Assembly: GCA_039029935.1 (NCBI GenBank)
Contig: JBCCFC010000845.1
Span: 1-6,226 of the forward strand
Reading direction: 5' to 3'
DNA length: 6,226 nucleotides
Origin: G039029935 sp039029935
GTDB taxonomy: Bacteria; Chloroflexota; Anaerolineae; Caldilineales; Caldilineaceae
Part shown: piece by piece, positions 1 through 5,674 of the stretch
Numbering within the stretch: position 1 is the first letter of the stretch
Layout of the letters: each line of letters opens with the position of its first letter
Position numbers and translations under genes: made by a program
The notes under the pieces: model-generated
What the model was told of the DNA's origin: nothing
The model's database searches: none
What the model saw: only the letters and a program-made list of their open reading frames with translations

Positions 1-400
1 CAGAAGACACAGCCGTGATACGTGTCAGTCCAACCGCAACTATCTTCCATACAAAGAAGTATTCCGATAATACTGGGTTAGAGCCTTCTTCAACCACATT
101 CAGTACTTCCAGTCCTGGTGCTAATTCGCCAGCCGCACGGGGTGTGATGGTGAACTTGCCGCCAGTCATCGCACCAACACGCTCTGCAAAGACCTGCGCA
201 CCACCATAAATGGTGTCCAATGCCACAGGCCAACTGGTTGCCATCTGCCAGTTAATTTCTGGCAAAGAAGCGTCTGATGAAATAGCCTCTGCATCTGGCA
301 CAGCTGGGCTTGCTTGGAAACCACAACCAGCGGCGAAACCCATCGCCACACCACCAGCCGTTTTAACCCCTAAATTTTTTAGAAAATCGCGACGATTCAT
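1..400 (-). CDS. TRAP transporter substrate-binding lipoprotein (DctP type), partial
   Basis: This is the N-terminal 133 codons of an extracytoplasmic solute-binding protein that should capture a small organic acid or similar ligand for a TRAP transporter. The reading frame is open from ATG (398-400) to the left edge, so the C-terminus is missing. Residues 2-8 (NRRDFLK) form a twin-arginine export motif, and a hydrophobic stretch leads to AAGC at residues 23-26, so a Tat-exported lipoprotein anchored at Cys26 is likely. Residues 49-101 fit the DctP family: INWQMATSWP, LDTIYGGAQVFAERV, TGGKFTI, then AAGELAPGLEVLN. After Gly106 the usual His/Tyr-rich family segment is hard to recognise although the frame stays open, so divergence or an indel is possible. 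A ribosome binding site, AAGGAG, lies at 410-415, 9 nt from the ATG. The TRAP membrane subunits are not visible; they may lie beyond the left edge. Confidence 0.85.
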   Translation of the reverse strand, partial: MNRRDFLKNLGVKTAGGVAMGFAAGCGFQASPAVPDAEAISSDASLPEINWQMATSWPVALDTIYGGAQVFAERVGAMTGGKFTITPRAAGELAPGLEVLNVVEEGSNPVLSEYFFVWKIVAVGLTRITAVSS

Positions 401-435
401 CTAAATTTTCTCCTTTTGATCAAGGTGCAAAGTGG

Positions 436-453
436 CAGGTTGCAAGTTGCAAG
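436..453. repeat. Heptamer direct repeat, inverted counterpart of the octamer array
   Basis: GTTGCAA occurs twice in direct succession (439-445 and 446-452). CAGGTTGC at 436-443 is the exact reverse complement of GCAACCTG at 578-585, inside the octamer array. The two repeat blocks therefore face each other across about 130 bases that carry the LacI-type palindrome and most of the leader of the TRAP gene. In a minus-strand transcript they could pair. Confidence 0.55.
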
Positions 454-553
454 ATTTGACGTGCTTCTAACAAGCATGTTGCTGTACCACTTTGTACTAT
501 TTTATTGATGTTTATAACTTTTATGTCTAAACAATTTGGCTAACTATAGAAAC

Positions 554-565
554 GGAAACGTTTCC
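554..565. promoter_or_regulatory. LacI-family-type operator palindrome
   Basis: GGAAACGTTTCC is a perfect 12-bp palindrome with the central CG typical of LacI/GalR-family operators. It lies in the leader of the minus-strand TRAP binding-protein gene, about 154 bases before its ATG, and starts three bases downstream of a candidate -10 box. A bound repressor would therefore cover the predicted start of transcription. The palindrome is seen directly; the regulator family is inferred from the shape of the site, and no regulator gene is in the window. Confidence 0.6.
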
Positions 566-568
566 AAC

Positions 569-597
569 ATTGTACTCGCAACCTGTCAACCTTGCAA
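569..597 (-). promoter_or_regulatory. Candidate sigma-70-type promoter of the TRAP binding-protein gene
   Basis: On the minus strand TTGCAA (592-597) is followed after 17 nt by TACAAT (569-574), five of six bases of the -10 consensus. The predicted start lies near 562, inside the LacI-type palindrome, giving an untranslated leader of about 160 nt. The -35 half falls inside the octamer tandem repeat, so its match could be a by-product of that repeat. A longer transcript from the permease gene could also read into the TRAP gene. Confidence 0.4.
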
Positions 598-634
598 CTT
601 TTCAACCCTTCAACCCTTCAACTATTCACCCTTT
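579..634. repeat. 8-nt tandem repeat (CAACCCTT-like), seven imperfect units
   Basis: Seven consecutive octamers start with CA: CAACCTGT, CAACCTTG, CAACTTTT, CAACCCTT, CAACCCTT, CAACTATT and CACCCTTT. The array runs into the last codons and the TAG stop (622-624) of the minus-strand permease gene, so the final residues (EKGE) are read from repeat units. Units are imperfect except for the two adjacent CAACCCTT copies. Part of the motif recurs in inverted orientation at 436-453. Confidence 0.7.
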
Positions 635-2301
635 TCTGTCACAGCAATACTACGGCGTAAGATACGTACCAAGGGCTGTATAAAGGCAAGACAGGCAAAA
701 ATGCCGACACCGATAGGGATCAACACGGCCAGCACAACGCTGGGTTGGCGCGACACAAAATCATGAAAATAGTGGGTAACGATACCCATTGCTAATGTTT
801 GCGTGTGGAGAGGTGGTTCGAGGACGAGGACAAAGGTAAACTCTTGTGTGGCGATCCCAAAGCTGATTAGCAGCATTACCAAAAACGCAAATTGTATGGA
901 CATCCATAAAATGTGCCAAAACTGCGTCGATGAACTATAGGCTAGTGCGCTGTTTGTGGCGACGCCAGCCTGGTCAGCAAATCGCTCAACCCTACGCGCA
1001 ATCCGTAGCAGTGCCTGCATGGTGAACCACGCACAGATCAACACCGATGTCATGCTATAGAGGACTATCAGGACGAGACGTGCATCGGGCAGGAGTTGCT
1101 GCTGGTTCAGCCAGATCAATGGTATCGCCAAAAACGGCGTACAGAAAAACGCGATCCACAGGAGAACATTTCCCACGCGTTCCCCCATCGCCCCACAGAG
1201 GTTGGCAAGGCTGTAACCTGCTGGCATCCCCAATAACACGGCAATCGCCCCCACGCTAAAACGCACAATCGTCGTGTTAAGCAGCCATTGTCGAAAGGGG
1301 CTAGTCAGCAACAAAGTTGTTGCCGACTCATAGAGTGTGATGAGGGGGTTGGGTCGCCAGTGGGTTGAAGCCAGCAGGACGATCAAGGGGAAGAGAAAAA
1401 AGAGCAGAAAAAATCCACCACCGATCCACATATCCAGCGGTTGCCGTTTGGCGGCATGGCTCAACGAGCGTTCCATATAAATGCGTTTGGCTACCCAGGG
1501 CATGGGGATAATCAGCAGCAACACAATCGGCATCATGCCCACCAAACTCGCCGCCCCCTCGCCCACATTCCCCGTCACATACCCAACCTGCACCACCCAA
1601 CTGCTCCAGACATGCGTCTCGTTGTAGGGTTCACCGCCCGTTAACAGTAGCGGAACACTGACATTGGTCAGCACAAAATAGATGGTCAACAGCGCAACAA
1701 GGGCAAGTGCAGGCCAGAGCATCAAGCAGCGTTGCCAAAAGCGTTGGAGTCGATGGCGTAGTGACTTTTCTGTGCTCATTGCTGGTGCTGGCAGGGCAGC
1801 AATCCCCAAAATGAGCAAGCTGATGACAATGGGTAAAAGACGCCAGCAATGGATGACGGCCATCAGCATTAAGGCCACAAAGGGTTCGTCGGGTGGAAAG
1901 TAAAGTGTGAAGACCCGTCGCCAGATCAACGCGCCCAGGCTGTTGGGTAAGGTGAGCGGAATTAGGATGGCGATGAAGATGAAGATACGCCCCCACCAGT
2001 TGCGCACCAATAGATTGGCGAGGATCGAAGCCAGTGGCAACATCAAGAGCAAAGTCAGTGCAATGACAACCGCACTATTTTGGACAGATTGACGAAAGAG
2101 ATAGCTGCGTAGCGGGAGAAATAGATTGCTGAGACCACTGTAGTGAAAATCAAAGAGGGTACTGGGATGTTGGCTGAGGGCAAGTACCAGCAGTAACAGG
2201 ACGCCAACAAGCAGTGAAATGGCGCATAACAAGGCGGGCGTAAGCAATAGTACGCCCCAGATGATGGAGCTTTGTGTGTAATTGTTTGATTGGTTGGTCA
2301 A
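622..2301 (-). CDS. Fused two-domain ABC transporter permease, CUT1 sugar type (MalF-MalG-like)
   Basis: This 559-residue inner-membrane protein should form the whole transmembrane channel of an ABC importer in one chain. The N-terminal half (about 12-275) resembles MalF/UgpA permeases, including PYNETHVWSSW at residues 225-235. The C-terminal half (about 292-550) resembles MalG/UgpE, with FRQWLLNTTIVRFSVGAIAV near 336-355 and PAGYSLAN at 360-367. About twelve hydrophobic segments can be read. The cytoplasmic EAA loops that dock the ATPase are degenerate: the first (about 166-196) has no glycine, the second (about 438-468) keeps only QAGVA. The usual form is two separate subunits of roughly 280-320 residues. 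The start is TTG (2299-2301), preceded by AAGGG about 10 nt upstream; no ATG, GTG or other TTG occurs in frame after the upstream stop, and the first internal Met is residue 87. ATPase and binding protein are not in the window, and the substrate is unknown. Confidence 0.8.
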   Translation of the reverse strand: MTNQSNNYTQSSIIWGVLLLTPALLCAISLLVGVLLLLVLALSQHPSTLFDFHYSGLSNLFLPLRSYLFRQSVQNSAVVIALTLLLMLPLASILANLLVRNWWGRIFIFIAILIPLTLPNSLGALIWRRVFTLYFPPDEPFVALMLMAVIHCWRLLPIVISLLILGIAALPAPAMSTEKSLRHRLQRFWQRCLMLWPALALVALLTIYFVLTNVSVPLLLTGGEPYNETHVWSSWVVQVGYVTGNVGEGAASLVGMMPIVLLLIIPMPWVAKRIYMERSLSHAAKRQPLDMWIGGGFFLLFFLFPLIVLLASTHWRPNPLITLYESATTLLLTSPFRQWLLNTTIVRFSVGAIAVLLGMPAGYSLANLCGAMGERVGNVLLWIAFFCTPFLAIPLIWLNQQQLLPDARLVLIVLYSMTSVLICAWFTMQALLRIARRVERFADQAGVATNSALAYSSSTQFWHILWMSIQFAFLVMLLISFGIATQEFTFVLVLEPPLHTQTLAMGIVTHYFHDFVSRQPSVVLAVLIPIGVGIFACLAFIQPLVRILRRSIAVTEKGE

Positions 2302-2392
2302 TGTCTGCCTGCCCTTCTGTGAATCAATAAAAGTTAGAACTCTTTTGCAATTACATGAATTTTACAGCAAACTCCCCTGTTTCAGAAGATGA

Positions 2393-2432
2393 ACTACTCA
2401 TGGGTGAGTAGTCAATTACTCGTAAGTAAGTA
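2393..2432. promoter_or_regulatory. Tandem pair of dyad operators (TetR-like shape)
   Basis: ACTACTCA (2393-2400) and TGAGTAGT (2405-2412) form a perfect 8-bp inverted repeat around TGGG. A second copy follows: TACTCATGGGTGAGTA (2395-2410) and TACTCGTAAGTAAGTA (2417-2432) agree at 12 of 16 bases and start 22 bp apart, about two turns of the helix. TTACT and AGTAA within the second copy also form a dyad around CGTA. Spaced palindromes of this kind in a divergent gap usually bind a dimeric repressor; a TetR family member is a guess from the shape. The pair lies upstream of the right-facing promoter and over the likely promoter zone of the permease gene. Confidence 0.55.
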
Positions 2433-2463
2433 GTAAGCTACGCAAGATTAGTGGAGTTTAGAT

Positions 2464-2493
2464 GAGACAAGGGCAATCCGCATTTGATATAAT
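2464..2493 (+). promoter_or_regulatory. Extended -10 promoter of the first two secreted-protein genes
   Basis: TGATATAAT (2485-2493) is a perfect extended -10 element, preceded by GAGACA (2464-2469), four of six bases of the -35 consensus, with an 18-nt spacer. Transcription should begin near 2500 and give a leader of about 70 nt before the ATG at 2572. It is the best promoter match in the window. Confidence 0.65.
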
Positions 2494-2571
2494 CTATGTA
2501 ATGAATTTAGATAGCACATTTGCTATAGCTCTGTAATATGAACGGCTTATAAAATATTTTAGGAGGTAAGC

Positions 2572-3294
2572 ATGAAACAAAACATAGTATTATCTATGAT
2601 TGCGGTCATTAGTTTTTTGTGTGGTTATGGCTGGATAATTAGTACGACAGAGGTTGCTAATTCAGCAGATATATATGCCATAGAAAATATACCTGATTTA
2701 TCTATAGCTTATCTAGCACCGGAAGGCACGGAGCGTGGACAAGTTAATGAAGCGTATATGAAGAGCAAAGGCGTAATTGTTTATCAAGATTGGAAAACAA
2801 TCCAAAATCTAACAATAGATATACCAATAGATGCCTTGTTAATTGACGAAGCTCTATTCCATACAGTGACTGATTTGGATCGAAAGTGGCTTCAGACACA
2901 ATTTAACAATGGTGTAGTTATCGTTAGTTTAGGATTGGAAGATAAACAATTTGCCTCAAATTTGGGTCTGGAAACAATTCGCAATCCAAACGAGAGCGAT
3001 ATACCGATTGGCTCTTTGGGATATAGATTGATTTTTAGCCAGATACTTGGTCAGCCACATGACATAAACAAAATAGAGCGGAGTCAATGGATACAAAACC
3101 AGATTAATGATAGTGCAGAATCTATGCCAAATATTAGTCAACCGCTAGTGGTCTCGTTTGCCAAACAGCGTGGTGATCTTTATACACAGGAAGACTTGGA
3201 TGAATTATTTGACGCAATTGAGTTTCGGGCTATAGATAAATATAAAACTATAGCGGAATATAATCAAGTAACACAAGTACAGGAGCAAAGATAA
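2572..3294 (+). CDS. Hypothetical membrane-anchored or secreted protein, 240 aa
   Basis: The family is not recognised. Residues 4-23 form one hydrophobic segment, a signal peptide or anchor with no lipobox; cleavage could follow residue 32 (ANSA before Asp33). The mature part starts with DLSIAYLAPEG (42-52), then GVIVYQDW (67-74), DALLIDEALF (87-96), KWLQTQFNNGVVIVSLGL (105-122), and a helical, charged C-terminus. Alternation of hydrophobic strands and helices suggests a Rossmann-like or amidotransferase-like fold without a visible catalytic Cys or His motif; this is inference from pattern only. The start is supported by AGGAGG at 2561-2566, 5 nt before the ATG. The downstream gene begins one base after the stop and its ribosome binding site lies inside this gene, so the two are co-transcribed and probably translationally coupled. 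The gene is AT-rich compared with the permease gene to its left. Confidence 0.8.
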   Translation: MKQNIVLSMIAVISFLCGYGWIISTTEVANSADIYAIENIPDLSIAYLAPEGTERGQVNEAYMKSKGVIVYQDWKTIQNLTIDIPIDALLIDEALFHTVTDLDRKWLQTQFNNGVVIVSLGLEDKQFASNLGLETIRNPNESDIPIGSLGYRLIFSQILGQPHDINKIERSQWIQNQINDSAESMPNISQPLVVSFAKQRGDLYTQEDLDELFDAIEFRAIDKYKTIAEYNQVTQVQEQR

Positions 3295-3295
3295 A

Positions 3296-3775
3296 ATGAA
3301 AGAGAATTATAACTACAAAGTGGGCATTGGCATAAAAAAAGCGATAATAGTCATAGGTATGTTGATTATCGGAATGGGTGTTGGTATTGGGCATGTTTAT
3401 GCAGAAACGATATCCGTTTACGTTCCGGGCGGAGGATGGATTGGTACGGCAAAAACAATAGGTAATCCGTTTACTTCTACATATGGTAGTTCAACAGCAA
3501 CCACTTCCCTATACTTTATCCAAGCGCATATCAGAATTTGGCATGTGGGTGCGGTACTTCAAGCCGAAGACAATAAAGCATGGTATTGGAGTCAAGGAGG
3601 AAATACAAATTCGTTGTCAAGTAGTGGACATGGAGATTATTCTGTGACACGCCATCGTTTTCAATATTCGATGGGAAGTTCTATGACTACAGACTATACC
3701 TCTGGTGGTGGTTTATATTCATGTTCTCAAGCATGGGATAGCTACATGCCTCCCCCCGGGCCTTCTGGGTGTTAG
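3296..3775 (+). CDS. Small secreted protein of unknown family with a C-terminal cysteine, 159 aa
   Basis: The family is not recognised. A basic N-terminus and hydrophobic core (residues 14-33) end in VYA (34-36), a good signal peptidase I site, leaving a mature protein of about 123 residues. The mature chain is rich in Gly, Ser, Thr, Tyr and Trp: VPGGGWIGTAKTIG (42-55), a Ser/Thr-rich stretch to about 70, IRIWHVGAVLQ near 78-88, then AWYWSQGGN. It has only two cysteines, Cys143 and the final residue Cys159, with PPPGPSG just before the latter. These could form one disulfide, or the terminal Cys could be modified. The ribosome binding site AGGAG (3281-3285) sits in the end of the preceding gene, 10 nt from the ATG. 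The composition resembles surface or bacteriocin-like beta-rich proteins, but no specific assignment is justified. Confidence 0.8.
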   Translation: MKENYNYKVGIGIKKAIIVIGMLIIGMGVGIGHVYAETISVYVPGGGWIGTAKTIGNPFTSTYGSSTATTSLYFIQAHIRIWHVGAVLQAEDNKAWYWSQGGNTNSLSSSGHGDYSVTRHRFQYSMGSSMTTDYTSGGGLYSCSQAWDSYMPPPGPSGC

Positions 3776-3821
3776 CACTGGGTATTGTGAAGAACAGTGC
3801 AGGAATATGTATGAACCCTCC

Positions 3822-3851
3822 TTGATTTTTATATAACCTAGCGGGTATATG
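3822..3851 (+). promoter_or_regulatory. Weak candidate promoter for the two lipoprotein genes
   Basis: TTGATT (3822-3827) and TATATG (3846-3851) are each four of six bases of the consensus and are 18 nt apart. If used, transcription would start near 3858, upstream of the hairpin at 3896-3929, which would then act as an attenuator for the lipoprotein genes. The surrounding 3776-3895 segment has no other convincing gene or signal. Confidence 0.25.
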
Positions 3852-3895
3852 TTAGATAACTGATAAAGACACCAAACTGTTTTTATATTATTTAT

Positions 3896-3933
3896 ACCTA
3901 GCAGAGCTTACTTGTAAGTTCTGCTAGGTTTTT
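3896..3933 (+). terminator. Rho-independent terminator or attenuator hairpin
   Basis: ACCTAGCAGAGCTTAC (3896-3911) and GTAAGTTCTGCTAGGT (3914-3929) form a 16-bp stem with a single G-U pair, and TTTTT (3929-3933) follows. The run of T lies on the plus strand only, so the signal works rightward. It would end the mRNA of the two preceding genes with a tail of about 120 nt. The ATG of the next gene is only 22 bases after the T run. Confidence 0.85.
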
Positions 3934-3955
3934 ATCCTGAAAAGGAAAAATTTAA

Positions 3956-5134
3956 ATGATACGGTATAACAGAATACTTAAAATGTTTTTATTATTAGTA
4001 CTATTTTCTTTTATATTAATAGCATGTGTTAACCCTCATGAACCTCTTAAAAAGCGACATAACTCATTATTAGGTACAACACATGAAAGTGAGAATTATT
4101 CGTTTATTCACGCTGTCTTAAAGCACGAAGCCGAAGCTAGGAAAACAAATAATCAGGCTACGCTAGAAAAATTATTCGACCCCACATCCAATGCCGATTG
4201 GATTGAACTACAATTGCAACTATCATATCCCAATCTAGCCTCAATTGAGGCCAAACGTATTGAGATTGTGGATGAGCGGGCGATAGTGAATGTCGTTATC
4301 ACACAAAGAGATATAGGAAATAACAGCACACCTCTTGAGTACCTATATACAATTCGTATCCTACGAAATTTCGGGAACGATGAATGGAAGTTGACAATTC
4401 CTAATGCAGAAGTGTGGGGGGATGAGAGGATATTTACGAATGATTGTTTACAAATCGTATATTATGAGTTTGATGAGCCTTACGTAGAAACAGTCATTCC
4501 CCAACTTGAACCTATTTATGAACAAATCACCAAAGATTTTCAGATAGATTTTTGCGAAGATACACGGCTGACCTTAGTAATTGCACCGCTTGGTTCACGG
4601 GCAACAGATACATATCCAATGGAAGCCATAGTCCCGTCTCCATCAACGGTCGGATTTTCGCTTAACCTTGCCGATTCGCCTGAACAATTTTTGTTGGGAA
4701 TTATCATAGACTATATTGGACACTCGCTTGTTGACCATGCTTATAGCAACATAGAAATGGGGCGCAAGCAACTTGCACATATTGCCGTTCAGTGGGAAGT
4801 AGAAGATGCGACAAAACGTAGTTTTCGCCAACGCAGATATCAACATTTTATAGAAACCCAAAAACAGCTCTCACTAGCAATGTTACTTGATCCATCGCTG
4901 GATGCGAGCAGTGGTATTAGCTCTATGCAAAGAAATCTAGTTGGTGACTTCATCGCCGAAACCTACGGGCGTAGTGCATTTGCATCTTTTTTAAAGGCTG
5001 TCTCTGTCAGTAACAACCCTAACGAATTAGCTCGTGCAGCTTTTGGTGAATCTATTGATGTGGTAGAAATAGCGTGGCAACAGTGGCTTGAACAGAGCAA
5101 TTCTGATTCTACCGCTAATATACAGAGTCGGTAA
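3956..5134 (+). CDS. Lipoprotein with NTF2-like region and degenerate gluzincin-like region
   Basis: Residues 1-24 are a lipoprotein signal peptide ending in LIAC (21-24), so the protein should be anchored outside the cell membrane through Cys24. Residues about 48-150 read like an NTF2/SnoaL-type fold: a helix with KHEAEARKTNN, LEKLFDPTSNADW, strands such as RAIVNVVITQ, and the closing EWKLTIPNAEVWGDERIF. Residues about 165-380 follow the plan of peptidase-MA-like gluzincins: a possible pre-catalytic helix, LTLVIAPLG (205-213), a helix where HExxH belongs, and a C-terminal part with FIAETYGRSAFASFL (332-346) and a final WQQWL (374-378). The expected HExxH is replaced by DYIGH (252-256), so the metal-binding His and catalytic Glu are absent and the domain is probably inactive. 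GG of a weak ribosome binding site (AAAGGA, 3941-3946) lies 10 nt from the ATG. The PDZ lipoprotein gene follows after 3 bp. Fold assignments are by eye. Confidence 0.75.
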   Translation: MIRYNRILKMFLLLVLFSFILIACVNPHEPLKKRHNSLLGTTHESENYSFIHAVLKHEAEARKTNNQATLEKLFDPTSNADWIELQLQLSYPNLASIEAKRIEIVDERAIVNVVITQRDIGNNSTPLEYLYTIRILRNFGNDEWKLTIPNAEVWGDERIFTNDCLQIVYYEFDEPYVETVIPQLEPIYEQITKDFQIDFCEDTRLTLVIAPLGSRATDTYPMEAIVPSPSTVGFSLNLADSPEQFLLGIIIDYIGHSLVDHAYSNIEMGRKQLAHIAVQWEVEDATKRSFRQRRYQHFIETQKQLSLAMLLDPSLDASSGISSMQRNLVGDFIAETYGRSAFASFLKAVSVSNNPNELARAAFGESIDVVEIAWQQWLEQSNSDSTANIQSR

Positions 5135-5137
5135 AAA

Positions 5138-5650
5138 ATGCTCAAGACGAGAGACTATGTTCGTATTAATGTTTCGCTTATAATACTAGGGTTCGCCATC
5201 TGTCTTATTAGTAGCTGTAGTATATTCTTCACAAATCCAGCGACTAACTTAGTGAATGAACAGGCCACAAGTATACAATCGCAACCAAATACCTTTATGA
5301 TGGTGGCTCAACCCAAGCTTGGTGTTGTATTAGATGAAGAAATGGTGGTGGTAGATGTTGATATGGGCGGACCAGCAGATAGAATTGGTGTACAGAGGGG
5401 GGACCGCCTCTTATCCTTAAATGAGATACCATTCCTAGATAATATTGATAGCGTAAAAGACGCCATTCGTGCAACACGTCATGATGAAGAGCAAAAGTCG
5501 ATGCGATTGATTGTAGAACGTGATGGAAAAGAAATAGCTGTGGAAGTTGAGCCTAACTCTCACTATATACAGAAGACACCGTTTGAAAGCCCATTGCCTA
5601 CCATGACGCCCTTGTTCCTAGATAAAAGCCGAGGTGCATACTACCTATAA
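5138..5650 (+). CDS. PDZ-domain lipoprotein, 170 aa
   Basis: A lipoprotein signal peptide ends in ISSC (24-27), placing the protein on the outer face of the membrane through Cys27. A flexible Asn/Gln/Ser/Thr linker (about 32-56) leads to one PDZ domain, residues about 58-139. The carboxylate-binding loop is KLGV (60-63), followed by VVVDVDMGGPADRIGVQRGD (70-89), LLSLNEIPFLD (91-101), a helix SVKDAIRATR (105-114) and the last strands RLIVERDGKEIAVEVEP (123-139). The order matches HtrA/CtpA-type PDZ domains, but there is no protease domain. The likely role is binding peptide C-termini or acting as an adaptor for a partner, perhaps the lipoprotein encoded 3 bp upstream. Translation is probably coupled, since no clear ribosome binding site precedes the ATG. 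Residues 145-170 are an unassigned tail. Confidence 0.85.
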   Translation: MLKTRDYVRINVSLIILGFAICLISSCSIFFTNPATNLVNEQATSIQSQPNTFMMVAQPKLGVVLDEEMVVVDVDMGGPADRIGVQRGDRLLSLNEIPFLDNIDSVKDAIRATRHDEEQKSMRLIVERDGKEIAVEVEPNSHYIQKTPFESPLPTMTPLFLDKSRGAYYL

Positions 5651-5674
5651 ACGAACACACCCTTTTTAAACTTG

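Larger units (their letters stand above)
2302..2571. other. Divergent intergenic region between the permease gene and the lipoprotein block
   Basis: This gap separates the minus-strand permease gene from the plus-strand block and holds control signals for both. It contains two related dyads (2393-2432), an extended -10 promoter facing right (2464-2493) and the ribosome binding site AGGAGG (2561-2566). For the permease, TTGACT at 2410-2415 on the minus strand could be a -35 box lying between the two dyads, but no convincing -10 box follows at 16-19 nt. No further gene was found here. Confidence 0.6.

Noticed and set aside
1..10. CAGAAGACAC repeated at 5570-5579, as a possible flanking repeat of an island
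   Set aside because: Ten-base matches are expected several times by chance in 6.2 kb, and the second copy lies inside the PDZ gene rather than at a boundary.
579..634. Short regular repeats as a CRISPR array
   Set aside because: Units are 8 nt, directly adjacent and imperfect, with no spacers and no cas genes.
1631..1996. Open frame of 121 codons on the minus strand, and 67- to 90-codon frames at 1328-1600 (minus) and 1441-1644 (plus)
   Set aside because: They lie wholly inside the permease gene in other frames, have Cys/His/Pro-rich or Arg-rich composition typical of shadow frames, and lack ribosome binding sites.
3296..3775. Lactococcin 972 family bacteriocin
   Set aside because: Size, signal peptide and Gly/Tyr/Trp content are suggestive, but no specific family motif could be matched by eye and no immunity or ABC exporter gene is adjacent.
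3807..3836. Nine-codon frame starting ATGTATGAACCC before the terminator, as a leader peptide
   Set aside because: No ribosome binding site of note and no run of a regulatory amino acid; very short frames of this kind are expected by chance.
4707..4725. Active zinc protease site in the large lipoprotein
   Set aside because: The local residues are DYIGH, not HExxH; the first His and the Glu are absent.
5138..5650. HtrA- or CtpA-type protease
   Set aside because: Only a PDZ domain is encoded; there is no Ser/His/Asp or Ser/Lys catalytic domain in the 170 residues.
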